NCBI GenBank assembly: GCA_036346395.1
Contig: CM070596.1
Coordinates: 4,752,170 to 4,816,169 of the forward strand
Reading direction: 5' to 3'
DNA length: 64,000 bases
Source of the DNA: Hsuehochloa calcarea
Taxonomy: Eukaryota > Streptophyta > Magnoliopsida > Poales > Poaceae
The notes below the pieces were generated by a model. It was not told the origin of the DNA. It worked only from the letters and a program-made list of their open reading frames with translations, and ran no database searches. Every line of letters starts with the position of its first letter. Within the stretch, counting starts at the first letter, position 1. This document shows positions 47,101-58,400 of this stretch, one piece after another. Both the position numbers and the translations under genes were made by a program.

Positions 47101-50100
47101 AGATTTGGCATGAGGTTAATGACTTTACTAAGATTAGTAGTAAGCTATTCAATGTTGTACAATTAGTATGTGTACTTTTTAATCAGGATAATTAGTGATT
47201 AAGTAATTAGCATGAGAATATAAAAGGGAGAGAATAAAAAATGATTTATTTTGACTGTATGATCATCGTGGATGTATACATAGAATGCCTAGAGAGTCTT
47301 GTGAGTCCTAGGTGTCCTGTTAAGCAAAATAATACTTTTAGCAAACAAAGAAAGTTGATTAAACTTCATAGATTCTTAATAAATTGAAGTGAACTCCAAT
47401 TGAACTAAAAAATTATCACCTAAATGCATCTGAAATTATTTTCTATCTTCGGTATTAATTTTATAATTTTTGGATACTCTTGGAATTTTGGTGTTTATTC
47501 GGTGTTTTCACTTTGTTAGTTCTTACCGTTAGATGACGATGATTCATAGTACAATTGAGAAGTTCGTGTGATTGTCCAGAGTACCAGCAAATGAAGGCAA
47601 GCAGTTCTTCCTTTGATGCATGTTGATCCTATTATATTCAAAAACTATTATCTTGTTTTGCAGCTGTATGTATGCATGCTTTAGTTGTCAAGTTATATTT
47701 GTCGATTAGAGGTAGTTAATCCTTTTGTATGAATTCCCTATAAATGTTCATCCCCTGCCACTAGCCTAAGTTAATAATTTCGCTGGTGAATTAGAGCCCG
47801 GTGGATGTTATGGTCTAATTATGCTTATGTGATGTCATGCTTAGCAATGCTTAGAACGGTGGAATGGGGATCATCGCCTCGGCGATGGTCATGTTATCAT
47901 CACTATAATTATTTGAGTATGGATACTCATGTATGTAATTGTATTTGGAAAATTAAAACTGAAAGTGAAATATTTTAGACTTGGACACATTGGTTTGATG
48001 GTGTGGTTATTGGGTGTGTGAATGGTGCCCGAGTCAACAAGGACCGAATTGCTTGCGCCATTGATCCAAACACTTTTGTGTGCTAACCACACGAGGGCAT
48101 TGGGAACCCCTCTTGACTTAGTACTTTGGCGTGTGTTAGCTCCGAGTCGCAGGAGGTGGGTTTTGTGTTGTGTGAAAAAGGAATTGTGTTGTTGTTGTTG
48201 GGTGTACGGTGGTGGAGTTCCGGGTAGGTTCTCCACCTCGAGGGGCATCGTAGTTGTCCAAGGCTTTACCGTGAGGGGTAGTTGGCTGAGGCTTTACGAT
48301 GACTCCGACACAACGTATGAGTTTCTATCCATACGGGCGATTCGTAGTTAATACATAATATTGGAAATATCTCGTAAGACTTAGCCGTGCCGGCATACCT
48401 AAGGAAGTGTGCTTCATAGCTTGGTAAAAAGGCGGTCTGATGTGTGGGTACATTGGTACACCCCTGCAGGGTTAAATCTATTCGAATAGCCTCGTCCTAG
48501 GTTATGGACAAGCTTGGTTATTTCTCGCAAGAATTAGACTACAACCCTTAATTAAAACTTGACATGGGTGGTATGAATGGGTAATTCATGCTATTGTTGT
48601 GGTGATTATTGGGTTAGTCACTTCCAGGATGTTGTTGTCATCTATTTATTGTTATTATGTTGTTATTTTTCTGTTATTTAAACAAATAAAAATAGATTTA
48701 TTAAATTGCTTTCAATCTATTACAATATTGCAAATGAAATATTGCTTTATGCGTCAAATGAACCCTATAACCTTCTCCTTTGATTCAGCTTGCATGTAGC
48801 TACGTATAGGTTTGTTATTCGTAAGTCTTGTGGAGTACATTCTGTTGGACCGAAAAGGCGACTAAGGGGGTGAATAGGAGCACGCTCACTTTTTCACAAA
48901 TTATGAATTCAACATAATTTCACTCCAATAGCTATGACGAAACTATGAAGATCAATATGCTAGTACAGCGGAAGACTAGTATTGAATCCAGTTTAACCCC
49001 CTAAGCAATATAACAAAATCACCAAAGATTGAAACAATTTAATGCAATGGCGGCCTGACCTCTATTATACCGGCGGTCGGACCGGTGCCCTCAAGTGATC
49101 GGACCATTGGGCCGTAAACGAAGAAACGACCCGATGACGAAGTTACAAATAGATCTAACTTTTGATACTCAACTCCAAACTTCACGAAACTTGGTATACA
49201 CCTTCTCTATGATATTAAGGACCTATTCCAATCAACAATTATGATAATTCTTGGACAAACAAAGATCCTTTACGATCTGATTGGAGAAAGGTCTAAAACC
49301 AAGCAAAAGTAAAAATAGATCCAATCGCTTGCTCGTGGGTGATTGATGATCACGATGATCCTAGATGAGTTCCCACACAACACAGCAAGCTAATCCACGT
49401 GACGATATCAATCAAAAACTCGTGGATCAAAGAAAGCCCTAAAATCACGAAATTAAAAGCAAGAACGAAAAGAGACTTATCTCAAGCAAACCTTGCATAG
49501 ATTAAAACTTGATTGATGCTGGATTACACCCACTCCATCAAGGATCAGTGGTCAATCCAAGAGTATGAAAATCAATCAATCCTTCAAGAACCCTAGCCTC
49601 CACGCCTAGCTCTCCCTAAACAAAATTAGAGTTTTCTAATATAAAGAGGGTTAAGAAGTGGTGCAGCCACCACCCTCTCCTATTTATAGTGGAGGCTTAG
49701 ACCTTCTAGAAGTTTGATTCTATTGGGCTCCCGTTAAGGCCCAAAATAAACGGGTCACACACGCACACTTCGCAAAGCGCCGTCTTTAACCTTTTCACCT
49801 AAACAGCTTCACCTAGCGCCATCTTGCGCCTCAGATTTGCTAATAGGTCACCCTTGTCCATCTTGCGTCACGCTTGAGTCATTGACTCACCCAAGATCGC
49901 CGATCGCTCGACCTCACTCTCCAAGCCTAGTCCCGACCATCCTCGCTGTTGACCGTCGTTGACCACCAAGCAACCTGCACAACTATAGACAAGAAAACCA
50001 ATTTTGGGAACAAGTTCTTCACAACTTGACCCATGTTAGTCAAAACATGCATCATACAATTCATATGCCCTGAAACTCATGACTTTGACCTAACCAACGA

Positions 50101-51053
50101 ACAACGCCGCCACGAAGGCCGGCGTTCAAGTGACAACCGGCCCGACCGCCCCTCCGGGCCGGTCGGACCTCTAGCCTTGCCGGTCGGACCGCCAGCTATA
50201 GGCCGGTCCGACCGCCCAAAAGGACTTAGCCAAATTTCAAGCCCTGAAATTCTGAAACCTTCTGGAAATTTAAAACGAATAGAACTTTTGACTGGAGACT
50301 CCAAAAATTATGGGACCAAGTGCAATAGAATCCCCTCACTTGCCTACACCCTCTATTTTTGGCCCAGCTCAATTTGACACAATTTGATCACGGCCGGTCC
50401 GACCGCCGCTCATGGCCGGTCCGACCCGACCGATTTGGGACCGGTCGGACCGCCATGCTATGGCCGGTCAGACCGCGTTTGTCCTGACAGAACTGAACTT
50501 TGTCGAAAACCCGTGAAACGACAAGCCATAATCTCTATTGCTAATTGTCACATCATCCTAAGATCTGGAGCATACCCCCATGATATCCATACATTCGTGT
50601 ACTCACTGTTTTCTTTTATTTACTAATATGGACAACAGGTAATGAGATCGAATCGGGTAAGGAATTATTGCGCAGGATCGTCGATTTGCTTTGGTTTCAA
50701 CCCAGTCGGTTGCCCTGCGGGTTATGGCAAGCCATTGAGACTTTATTAATGGTTAATTTATGATTTTATTTTAGTTTATTTACTGTTTTCCGCTGCGTTC
50801 TTGATATTTATCTTGTCATTTGGCTGGTCGGCCCTTTTGTATGAAACTGAACCTTGTATGTTAATATGTTGTAAACTATATTGTTTTTGGTTTTGTAATA
50901 ACTTGTGTATGGATTGATATTGATGTTTGTGAGGGTGTATGTGTACCGCTCCTGGGAGGTACATAATGCACCGAGGCGCGAAATATTTGGTTCGTGATGT
51001 TAGAGTCAAATGGATGGCTAAGCATTACGAGCTAAATACTCCGGGATCTCACA
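44182..51053 (+). mobile_element. Long 5' LTR of an inserted gypsy element
   Basis: Starts TGTAACAGCCCAAAATCC and ends ACTCCGGGATCTCACA, followed by a primer-binding site, so it is a 5' LTR in plus orientation. Without the nested LTR it is about 5.1 kb, very long. A C-rich block at 44690-45930, like a gene 5' leader, opens long Pro/Ser-rich frames that have no domain. 46000-47500 is AT-rich. 47990-48560 has the phrases CAAACACTTTTGTGTGCTAA and GGTACATTGGTACACCCC. No second LTR is present. The element inserted into the antisense gene of the Tat element. Confidence 0.7.
48843..50589 (-). mobile_element. Solo LTR of the palindrome clade, minus strand
   Basis: On the minus strand it starts TGGATATCATGGGGG (50589) and ends TTTTCGGTCCAACA (48843), and contains CCTATTCACCCCCTTAGTCG near its end, like the LTRs at 22400 and 59816. 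Direct repeats TACATTC flank it on both sides (48836-48842, 50590-50596), and the host LTR reads smoothly across (GAGTACATTC / GTGTACTCACTG). A TATAAATAG box on the minus strand lies near 49678-49686. CGGTCNGACCG palindromes occur at 49074, 50181, 50204, 50395, 50442 and 50465. Confidence 0.75.
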
Positions 51054-51058
51054 AAGGT

Positions 51059-51074
51059 TGGTATCAGAACCAGG
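51059..51074 (+). other. Primer-binding site (tRNA-Met type)
   Basis: TGGTATCAGAACCAGG, five bases after the LTR end. It matches the plant initiator-tRNA primer site TGGTATCAGAGC except for the expected drift. Confidence 0.85.
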
Positions 51075-52848
51075 CTGACTGTAGGTTAAGCCATAGCAAT
51101 GGACGTTGTTAGGATCTTTATTTTGCAAAGAGTATTTTTAAACTAGCGAAGATTTGGCAAAAATGCAAGTGATATAATTCTTTTCTTTCTTACACATCCT
51201 AGCATCTGATTCTTACCTCATCATTCATTTGATTTGTACAAAGTACTTTTTCTCCATTGCTCATCTCTCTTTTCCAATAATAGATATGTTAAATAGTCAC
51301 CGGTGAAGAGCATCGGCAAAAGAACAAAGACATGATGCCTTGCTACGATATTAGGATTAAATTAGTGTTTATTCTTAGAATATATACACCCTAATGATAT
51401 TACTTAGCTTGTAGGCGATGGATTTTGTAATATGATTATTGCTCTCTTTTATTCCAAGTAATTGTGCAACGCCTGTGGGCGGCATGTATAACAATTATAT
51501 TGGAAAACTAATTGTGGTTTGTCATATCTTATTTTGGTGGTTTTGAAATGATTAGTACATGTTAGAGATAAATTGCATACCCGTTGTCCGTTTACTCACC
51601 TTATGCTCATTCTTTCCTCACCCCATCTTTCATGCATCAAACATGTTTAAGGGGGTAGGAAATACTTCAAATTTTGTATTGGACATCTTGATTCTCACTC
51701 TTTGATCATGCCATGCTCCTCATACTAGTGTCATGATTATAATAAGCTTGCCATGCTCATTTAGATTCTTTACATAAATCTGAAATTTTGGATGTCATTG
51801 ATGTCGTAGTTTGATGTGCTAGATTTTGTATGGTTAAAGAAAGTATGCTTGTCTTTGATAGTGAGAAGTATGAACTTGTTATGATTAAAATTTGGTGTAG
51901 CTTGTATTCCACATTGCTTAACTGAAAATGATAGCATATGTAGTGTTCTTTGGGTAGACATGTGCTCTTTGTATGGAAGATGAAATACCATTCATTTTGT
52001 TGTGTATTTTTGGTCAAGTTAGAAAGATTGGTGCACTTGTAATAGTGGGTACTTCCTAAAATCTTTAAATTATTAACATGATAACCGGATGGTGTGTAGT
52101 TCACAAATATAATTTTTCCAGAATTTATTGAACTTTTTTTTGTCTAGAAATTAATTCAAATGCTTTTCAGGGCCATTCTGGTTTATTTTGGATCTGGGAT
52201 TAATTGGGAGGCTTAATATGCTATGACTAAATTTTCTAGTGTTGTAAAATACTTCAGTAACCTACCAGAATTTTTCTAGAATTTATGAACTTAATCTCAC
52301 TACTGTTTGAGCCTATGTCTTGTTTCCCTTGTCTAAATTGTTGTACCAATTAAAACCTGATAATAAGGTGTAGGGTAAATTTTTCTAGCATTTGTATTAT
52401 CCCAAAAACATCCCAGAATTATTCTAGAATTTTTCTAGCTTTTAAATATTTTTCCAAGCCTTAGTTGCTCACTAGTAGTTTTTAAATAAAAATATGTATT
52501 GAACTAGATGCTAAGCTTGATGCTAGACTTTGTTGTAGGTGAATTATTCTTGATGAATGTGTGAATTTTAAGATGAATTCACTAGTATGTGTAGGACTTA
52601 TTGAGTGTTTATTCTAATTATCAAATGGATTGTTCGACTAGTCTTTAATATAGCAATCAAGAACCAATACATACTAGTATAAATCCTTCCTGTTGTCGAA
52701 TCTCATGCTCACCTAACAAAATGAATTTGTCTTGTTGCATTTTGATAAGATCATGTAAGCATGCATATGAACATTTGTACTCACTAACCAAAATTAAAAT
52801 TGTCTTAGGACTAAATTTCACATATGCATCCTTTCATGCATTCATCCG
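51075..52848 (+). mobile_element. Internal leader of the inserted gypsy element, deleted
   Basis: AT-rich non-coding sequence between primer-binding site and expected gag. It contains several copies of CCAGAATTTTTCTAGAATTT-like phrases near 52120-52440. No gag, pol or 3' LTR follows before the Tat gene resumes, so most of the element has been lost. The right junction is between about 52800 and 53200 and cannot be fixed. Confidence 0.5.
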
Positions 52849-53178
52849 ATGTGTTCCATTCCTAGCCGGGCAAATAGAACTAGTGAAGTAGGGGTTAAGA
52901 CAGACTACCATAAACCTTGCTTTATCTCCTCTTCTCTGCACAACATTCCGGTGTTGGTGCTAAATTACCATTTAACCAGTCCTTATGTTCTATCGGTCGA
53001 TGCCTCTTTTGATCGACTGAATGGAGCCGTGTCTTTCTTACTAATGGAAGGCGATGTGAAGCGTGATATGTTGAAGTATCTTCGAATCAAGAAAGAAAAG
53101 ATTAAACAAATCAATGGAAAGGAAAATGTGTCAACAACGTCAAGTTACTTCGTCAGGATCTTCCAGCACTATCTTTGA
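52849..53178 (+). other. Open frame of unknown origin, 109 aa
   Basis: The frame has no domain I recognise. Its last third is Lys-rich and coiled-coil-like (YLRIKKEKIKQINGKEN). The nucleotide tail in another frame resembles Gln/Ser-rich retroelement Gag. It sits at the unresolved junction of two elements and is probably not a gene. Confidence 0.25.
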
Positions 53179-53229
53179 AGGAAATCAAGACAACAGATGA
53201 TGTTTCAACCACTTTCATAGTGCTTATGG

Positions 53230-53460
53230 GAATTGTCGTAGGAGAAATTACGACTATGTGCTGGTCGTAGAAGAACTTACGACCAGAGAAATGTTGTAGA
53301 AAAAACTTACGACTATATACTGGTCGTAGGAGAACTCACGACTAGAAGATTGTCGTAAAAAACTTATGACTATGTGCTGGTCATAGAACTTACGAGCAGA
53401 GAAACGTCATAGAAAAACTTACGACTAGAGGATTGTCGTAGAAAAACTCACGACCGCTTG
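53230..53460. repeat. Hairpin-unit array, GTCGTA/TACGAC type (internal copy)
   Basis: Eight 28-30 bp units. The best, at 53262-53285, pairs TGGTCGTA with TACGACCA over an 8-base loop. Alternating units use TTGTCGTA/TACGACTA. The gap after each right arm (TGTGC or GAGAAA) alternates too, so there is a two-unit rhythm. It lies in a presumed intron of the antisense gene. Confidence 0.85.
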
Positions 53461-53494
53461 TCCTATGCTCATGTCTACTCTTTAACTCTGTAGG

Positions 53495-54401
53495 TTTAAG
53501 AGTGATAAAAATTCCTTGGTCGATTCGCTCGACTACGAGAAGGTCGAGACGAAAAAGCTAAGAGAAGAGAAAGAGACCCTTCTGAAGATGCTTCAGGAGG
53601 AAAACTCTGCAACTCAAAAGTTGGTAGGTGCGAATAAATGATAAGTGTTGAACTTAAGACAGCCTATGACCTTCTTTTTTTATCTAACCCTCATTCCTTT
53701 TAAGAAAAAGAGGTCAAAATGGGGAAGCTCGAAGCCGAGGTCAAAGACCAAACCATGGTTGTTCACGAGATTTCACGTATCGCCAAAGAAAAAGATCAGG
53801 AGGTTAGGTCTTGGGAGGATCACTATGCAAAAAGCACTGCTTCTCATAGCGATGAAGTCAAGAAGTTAGATTCTCGACTGGCAGGTAAACAAGTATTTTC
53901 TTACGACCAGTTTTGTTTTCCTTTAGGGGTCACTTTATCTCACTAGCTTTATTCTTTTCATAGTAAGCAGTCGAAATAAAATAACTCCGTGCGGCCTTGA
54001 CTTGTAATCAGGAGGAGATGAAGTCGATGAGGATTAACCTTGAGGACAACATTTCTCTCCTTAACAATGTACTCAGTGGGATACATGTCGAGGAGGTCAC
54101 TCCTCATGAAAACACGATAATTGCTCACTTGAGGACCATTGGAAAACAAGTCTGGACTTTACAAGAGTTGGTGGCCACTATGAGGACCAACCAAGCTAAT
54201 TCGATAAAGGGGGCGGTTGAAAGCGGAATAAGTTTTATTTTGACAAAACTTAAAGCTCATGACCCCAACTTTAGTCTGCAACCAATCAAATCCGACTTCG
54301 ACTGCTCTGAAGCAGAAGCGGAGCGGTTGATGGAGGATATGAAATCGATCAGTAAGGAAGTCATGGATGAGATGCAGATAGGATCTCCTTCGTCAAAGTA
54401 G
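53495..54401 (+). pseudogene. Antisense gene of the Tat element, 3' part (coiled coil)
   Basis: Exons read DSLDYEKVETKKLREEKET and LLKMLQEENSATQKL (53517-53620), KMGKLEAEVKDQTMVVHEI and KDQEVRSWEDHYAKSTASH (53716-53885, then GT), and from about 54012 EEMKSMRINLEDNISLLNN, later ILTKLKAHDPNFSLQPIKSD, CSEAEAERLMEDM and the stop at 54399-54401. It is a long heptad-type coiled coil followed by the conserved C-terminal block of Tat-associated proteins. It continues the gene begun at 41832, now separated by the 44182-52848 insertion. The gene ends tail to tail with integrase, as is usual for Tat antisense ORFs. Confidence 0.7.
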
Positions 54402-55579
54402 TTTGTAATAGGAACCTGTAAAGACAAGTTTGTTGATATATATGATCATTTCTTCTTCCTAAAAATTCATTTGGTCGAGTAGTTAGTAACTCATAAGATA
54501 ATAAATGGAAAAGGAGAATAAGACAAAGAATTGAACTCATACTAATAACTTTATCCTAGCCCCTGACTATTTGCTTAGTTTATTTAGATAAACTAAGTAA
54601 ATAATGTTAAACATATTTTCTAAAAAAAGAGGTTTGGTTAACTTATAGTCTGCGATTTCGATTATCATGCACTCGTCGTGAGAGTAGTAACGAGTCAACG
54701 CTAGGGAGTTCCTTCTAGTGGGCAAGACCACGTGCAGAAAGGAAAGGCTTCGACTAGGTGATGTTACCATCTCCGACTAGATTGATCAAATAATGAGTGG
54801 CAACTTGAGTTAGACAAATGTTTGGAGTTCCTTTAGAATTCATTCAACCTTTTCGAGTGCACTCAATAGGTTTGCCCTGGTAGAAAGAGTTGGAAACATG
54901 ACGACGGTAGGAAGTTTCTTCTAGTGGGAAGGACAATGTGCAGAGAGAAAAGACTTCGACTAGATGTTGTGTCTTTCTCCGACCAGTTAGAACCAACCGA
55001 GTTTACCAAGAGTAGTCGAACAAATTACCAAAGTGTACTCTGCTTAGAATATTTTTCAAAACGAATGAAGAAATAAACTAAGGTATTAAGAGTTGACTTG
55101 AAAATATTTCGACCAAGTTTATTGAACCCGAGCTCTTTGTGTTGGTAGCAAAAGTGAGGAATGAGTCGACAATAGGAAGTTCCTTCTAGTGGGCAGAACC
55201 ATGTGCAGAAAGGAAAGACTTCGACTAGGTGATGTTCCTACCATTTCGACCAATGTAAAGAAGTGCTGGGTACTGGTTGTAGAAAAACTTACGACCAAGG
55301 GATAGTCGAATTTTTTTATCAAAGCACTACTCAAAGCAAGACAATAAAGATAGAAAGAACCTGATACTTTATTGTCAAAGTGGTTGGTTATGCATAAAAT
55401 TTGCGTAACCGGTCGATGTTCCAAGAGTTCGAGAGAATCCAGCTGTCTTCCATTGATAGTCGTACCAAACCTGGTCGCGTAACATCGACCACAGTGTAAG
55501 GACCTTCCCACTTGGGGGAAAGCTTGTTTCGATTAGACTTGGATTGAATTTTCTTCAATACCAAGTCACCTACAGCAAG
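54402..55579. other. Spacer between antisense gene and integrase
   Basis: Non-coding sequence containing the triplicated block described separately and scattered TACGACC motifs (near 55290). 55380-55580 on the minus strand is the worn 3' end of pol (GRSLHCGRCYATRFG and RKIQSK-like remains) before spacer. Confidence 0.5.
54704..55250. repeat. Triplicated 75-bp block
   Basis: A block beginning GGAAGTTCCTTCTAGTGGGC, continuing ATGTGCAGAAAGGAAAGACT and TCGACTAGGTGATG occurs at about 54704-54778, 54910-54987 and 55175-55250, spaced roughly 206 and 265 bp, with few substitutions. Confidence 0.85.
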
Positions 55580-56530
55580 GCTGCGAGATTAGACCTTACG
55601 ATTGTAATATTTGCACAGGGCTTTCTGGTAGACTGCTGAACGGATTAAGGCTTGATTTTTCTTCTCTTCGAGTAGGTTGATGTCATCTGCTCGAAGTTGT
55701 TCTTGGGTAGAGTCATTGAAAGTTTCGACTCGTGTCGATCTGATCTTTAATTCTGGTGGAAGCATAGCTTCGGCACCGAAAACTGGGAAAAAGTGTTTCA
55801 CCTATGGCCCGACTTGTAGTCGTATGAATTACCTATAATGCAAAGCGTAATTCTTGTACCCAAGCCCCCGAGCGCTTGATAAGCTGGCCGAAGACTAGAG
55901 TTTTGATTCCCTGCATTATTTGGCCATTTGCTCTTTTGACCGCACCATTGCTTTGAAAATGGGCAACAGAGATGTAAGACACTTTGGTACCCAACTCGTC
56001 GTAAATTTTTTGAAATTTTGCTCTCAAAAATTGCTTACAATTATATGTGATTATTCGACTTCGGACCCCAAATCGAGTAATCACACATCTCATCATGGAT
56101 CGTTTTTGCCTCCGTTGTTATCTCAGTCGCAGGTTCGGCTTCGATCCATTTTGTGAACGTATCAATGGCCACAAAAAGGAACTCGAAACCCCTGGGCCTT
56201 TGGAAACGGTCATAGGATATCGAGACCCCAGGTCGCAAAAGGCCAAGATAGGGAAATTGTTTGTAATGCCTAAGCCTGTTGGTGTGTTTGTCTGCTATGA
56301 AACTGGCATTGTACACACTTTTTAACTAACTCTTTGGCATCGCAGAGGGCTGTTGGCCAATAAAAACCTGGTCGAAAGGCCTTCCCGACCAGCGTTCTGT
56401 AGAAAGTATGAGTTCCACAGATGCCCCCGTGCATGTTGTGAAGGAGGTTTAGTCCTTTCCTCTGCGATATGCATCGCATGAGTACCCCTTGAGTGCCTCG
56501 TTTGTAGAGACTCATTCAACCAAAGTATAC
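55580..56530 (-). pseudogene. Integrase of the Tat element, inactivated
   Basis: Zinc finger: MHGGICGTHTFYRTLVG ... CVQCQFHS (HHCC, complete). Core: FLFVAIDTFTKWIEAEPAT, then RFGVRSRIITYNCKQF, where the second catalytic Asp (consensus ITDNG) is Tyr, then SVAHFQSNGAVKRANG, where the catalytic Glu (consensus VERANG) is Lys. C-terminal part: PVFGAEAMLPPELKIRSTRV, EEKKNQALIRSAVYQKALCKYYNRKV. Several frame breaks occur between these blocks (around 56045 and 55830). The normal role is strand transfer of the cDNA into the host chromosome. Confidence 0.88.
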
Positions 56531-56859
56531 ATTTTGGCCTTTCGGGATAAGCGATATGCCTCGAGATCGTCATCGGGTATTGTACCCTTCTAATGATACT
56601 CGTGGATAGGATTCATCCAGGTATCCTCGTATTCTAGAGAGGTTGTCTCAATAGGAGTTGTCTCTGGTGTTTCGGCCAGAAACGACATTTGGAGTTGCTC
56701 CAAGAAAACTCCTTTTGGTACTTGTGATCAGAAAGAAACCATACGAGCAAGCTGCTTTGCGAGTAAATTATCCTTTCGATGTATAAATTGTACCTCGAAA
56801 CTGAAAAAAATACTTTTCTAGCTTTCAGACCTACGATAAGTACCGAGACATGGTCGGAT

Positions 56860-57130
56860 TAGAGCACTGGTACTCTTTTCCAACCTGATTCACGACTAGT
56901 TGAGAGTCTCCTCTCATGACTAGTCGTCGAATTGCGAGTGCTTTCGCAGCTCATATGCCAGCCAGCAAACCTTCGTACTCTACCACGTTGTTTATGGCCT
57001 GAAAGTTTAATTGAATGGTATAATTTAAGGTCTCTCCAGTAGGAGATTCCAGGATCACCCCAGCCTCCGAGCCACTTAAAGTAAGTGACCGTTAAAGTAC
57101 ATCGTTCACTGGTTGTGGGTATTGTACTGG
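56860..57130 (-). pseudogene. Additional archaeal-type RNase H (aRNH) of the Tat element
   Basis: On the minus strand, one frame reads EAGVILESPTGETLNYTIQL, NFQAINNVVEYEGLLAGI, stop, AAKALAIRRLVMRGDSQLVV and NQVGKEYQC. The NxxxEYEGLL and GDSQLVV motifs with Glu and Asp are the active-site blocks of the second RNase H that distinguishes Tat elements from other plant gypsy lineages. It follows the classical RNase H, as expected. Confidence 0.75.
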
Positions 57131-58400
57131 GAATTCTGAACAGGTTCAGGATTTGTCCATTTGGCGACAAAGTCTGCCAAGATATGAGATTTAAAGGCCG
57201 TTTGGGATACAAAATGGAGGTCGAACTCCCCAAGTTCTACTGACCATTTTTCCATGCGTCCCGCTGCTTTCCTGTTCTGGATGACCACTCCTAAGGGAAA
57301 CTCAGATGACATAATTATCTTGTGCGCTTGGAAATAATGACCGCAGTTTTGTCGAAGACATGAGAAGGGCATAAAGAAGTTTTTGGACCTGAGGGTAATG
57401 CTCCTTAGGCTCGTGTAAAACTTCACTTACGTAGTAAACTGGTCGTTGGACGTTTTCACGCTCTACGACCAGTATTACGCTCACTGCCTATGGCATGGCA
57501 GCTAGATAAATTAGGAGCGTCTCTTCTGGCTTCAGAGAAACAAAAATAGGAGCACTCGTAAGATACCTCTTGACATCCTCAAAGACAACGTTTGTCTCTT
57601 CTGACCACTCGAAACCCTCGTGCTTCCTTAGAAGTTTGAAGAAAGGTAGTCATTTTTCTCCCAGTCGTGCGATGAAATGACTTAAAGCTATCATGCATCC
57701 TGTGAGTTTCTATACTTCTTTCTTTGTGGTCGGATGGTGCATTTGCACGATGGCCTTTATCTTTTTGAGATTTGCTTCGATTCCTCGTATAGAGACAAAG
57801 AATCCAATCAACTTTCCTGGAGAGACTCCGAACACACACTTCTCAGGATTGAGTTTCAGTCGGTGTTTTCTGAGGTTGTTGAACGTTTCTTATAAGTCAG
57901 AAACATGATTAAGGTACTTGATGCTTTTTACGACTAGATTGTAAACATAGGCTTCCAAATTTTGGCCTAGCTGATGTGAAAAAGTCAATTGGATCAAGCG
58001 TTGAAAAGAAGCGCTAACATTTTTTAGACCAAATGATATTTTAACATAGCAAAATATTCTAAATAGAGTAATAAATACGGTCTTTTCTTCATCTTCTAGA
58101 CACATATTAATATGATGGTAGCTAGAATATGCATCTAGAAAACTTAATATTTCACAACCGGCAGTTGAATCAACAACTGATCGATACAAGGTAGAGGAAA
58201 ATCATCTTTTGGACAAGCTTTATTGAGATCAGTGAAGTCTACACACATCCGCCACTTGACGTTAGACTTCCTAACCATTACAAGGTTGTCCAACCACTCT
58301 GGGTTGTTGACTTCTCTTATAAAGCCCGCTTTAAGTAGCTTGTCCAATTCTGATTTGATAGCATTTAGTTGATCAGGGGCAAATCTTCATAGTTTTTGTT
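57131..58400 (-). pseudogene. Reverse transcriptase and RNase H of the Tat element, inactivated
   Basis: RT blocks in order: LDKLLKAGFIREVNNPEWL, WRMCVDFTDLNKACPKDDF, FLDAYSSYHHINM, KTVFITLFRIFCYVKISFG, LKNVSASFQRLI, and YVYNLVVKS, where the catalytic YVDD is YVYN. Downstream: EVQKLTGCMIALSHFIARLG, FEWSEETNVVFEDVK, then RNase H VSVILVVERENVQRPVYYVS, LHEPKEHYPQVQKLLYALL, and tether FDLHFVSQTAFKSHILADFV. At least three in-frame stops. The order RT-RH-aRNH-IN on the minus strand is that of Tat. Confidence 0.88.

Noticed and set aside
48843..50637. Alternative right end of the minus-strand solo LTR at 50637 (TTGTCCATATTAG on the minus strand)
   Set aside because: Flanking pentamers would not match (CATTC and GGTAA). 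Ending at 50589 gives matching flanks and restores the host LTR reading.
53230..53460. CRISPR-like appearance of the regular 28-30 bp arrays
   Set aside because: There are no unique spacers and no cas genes, the genome is a plant's, and units are degenerate hairpins without a constant repeat.
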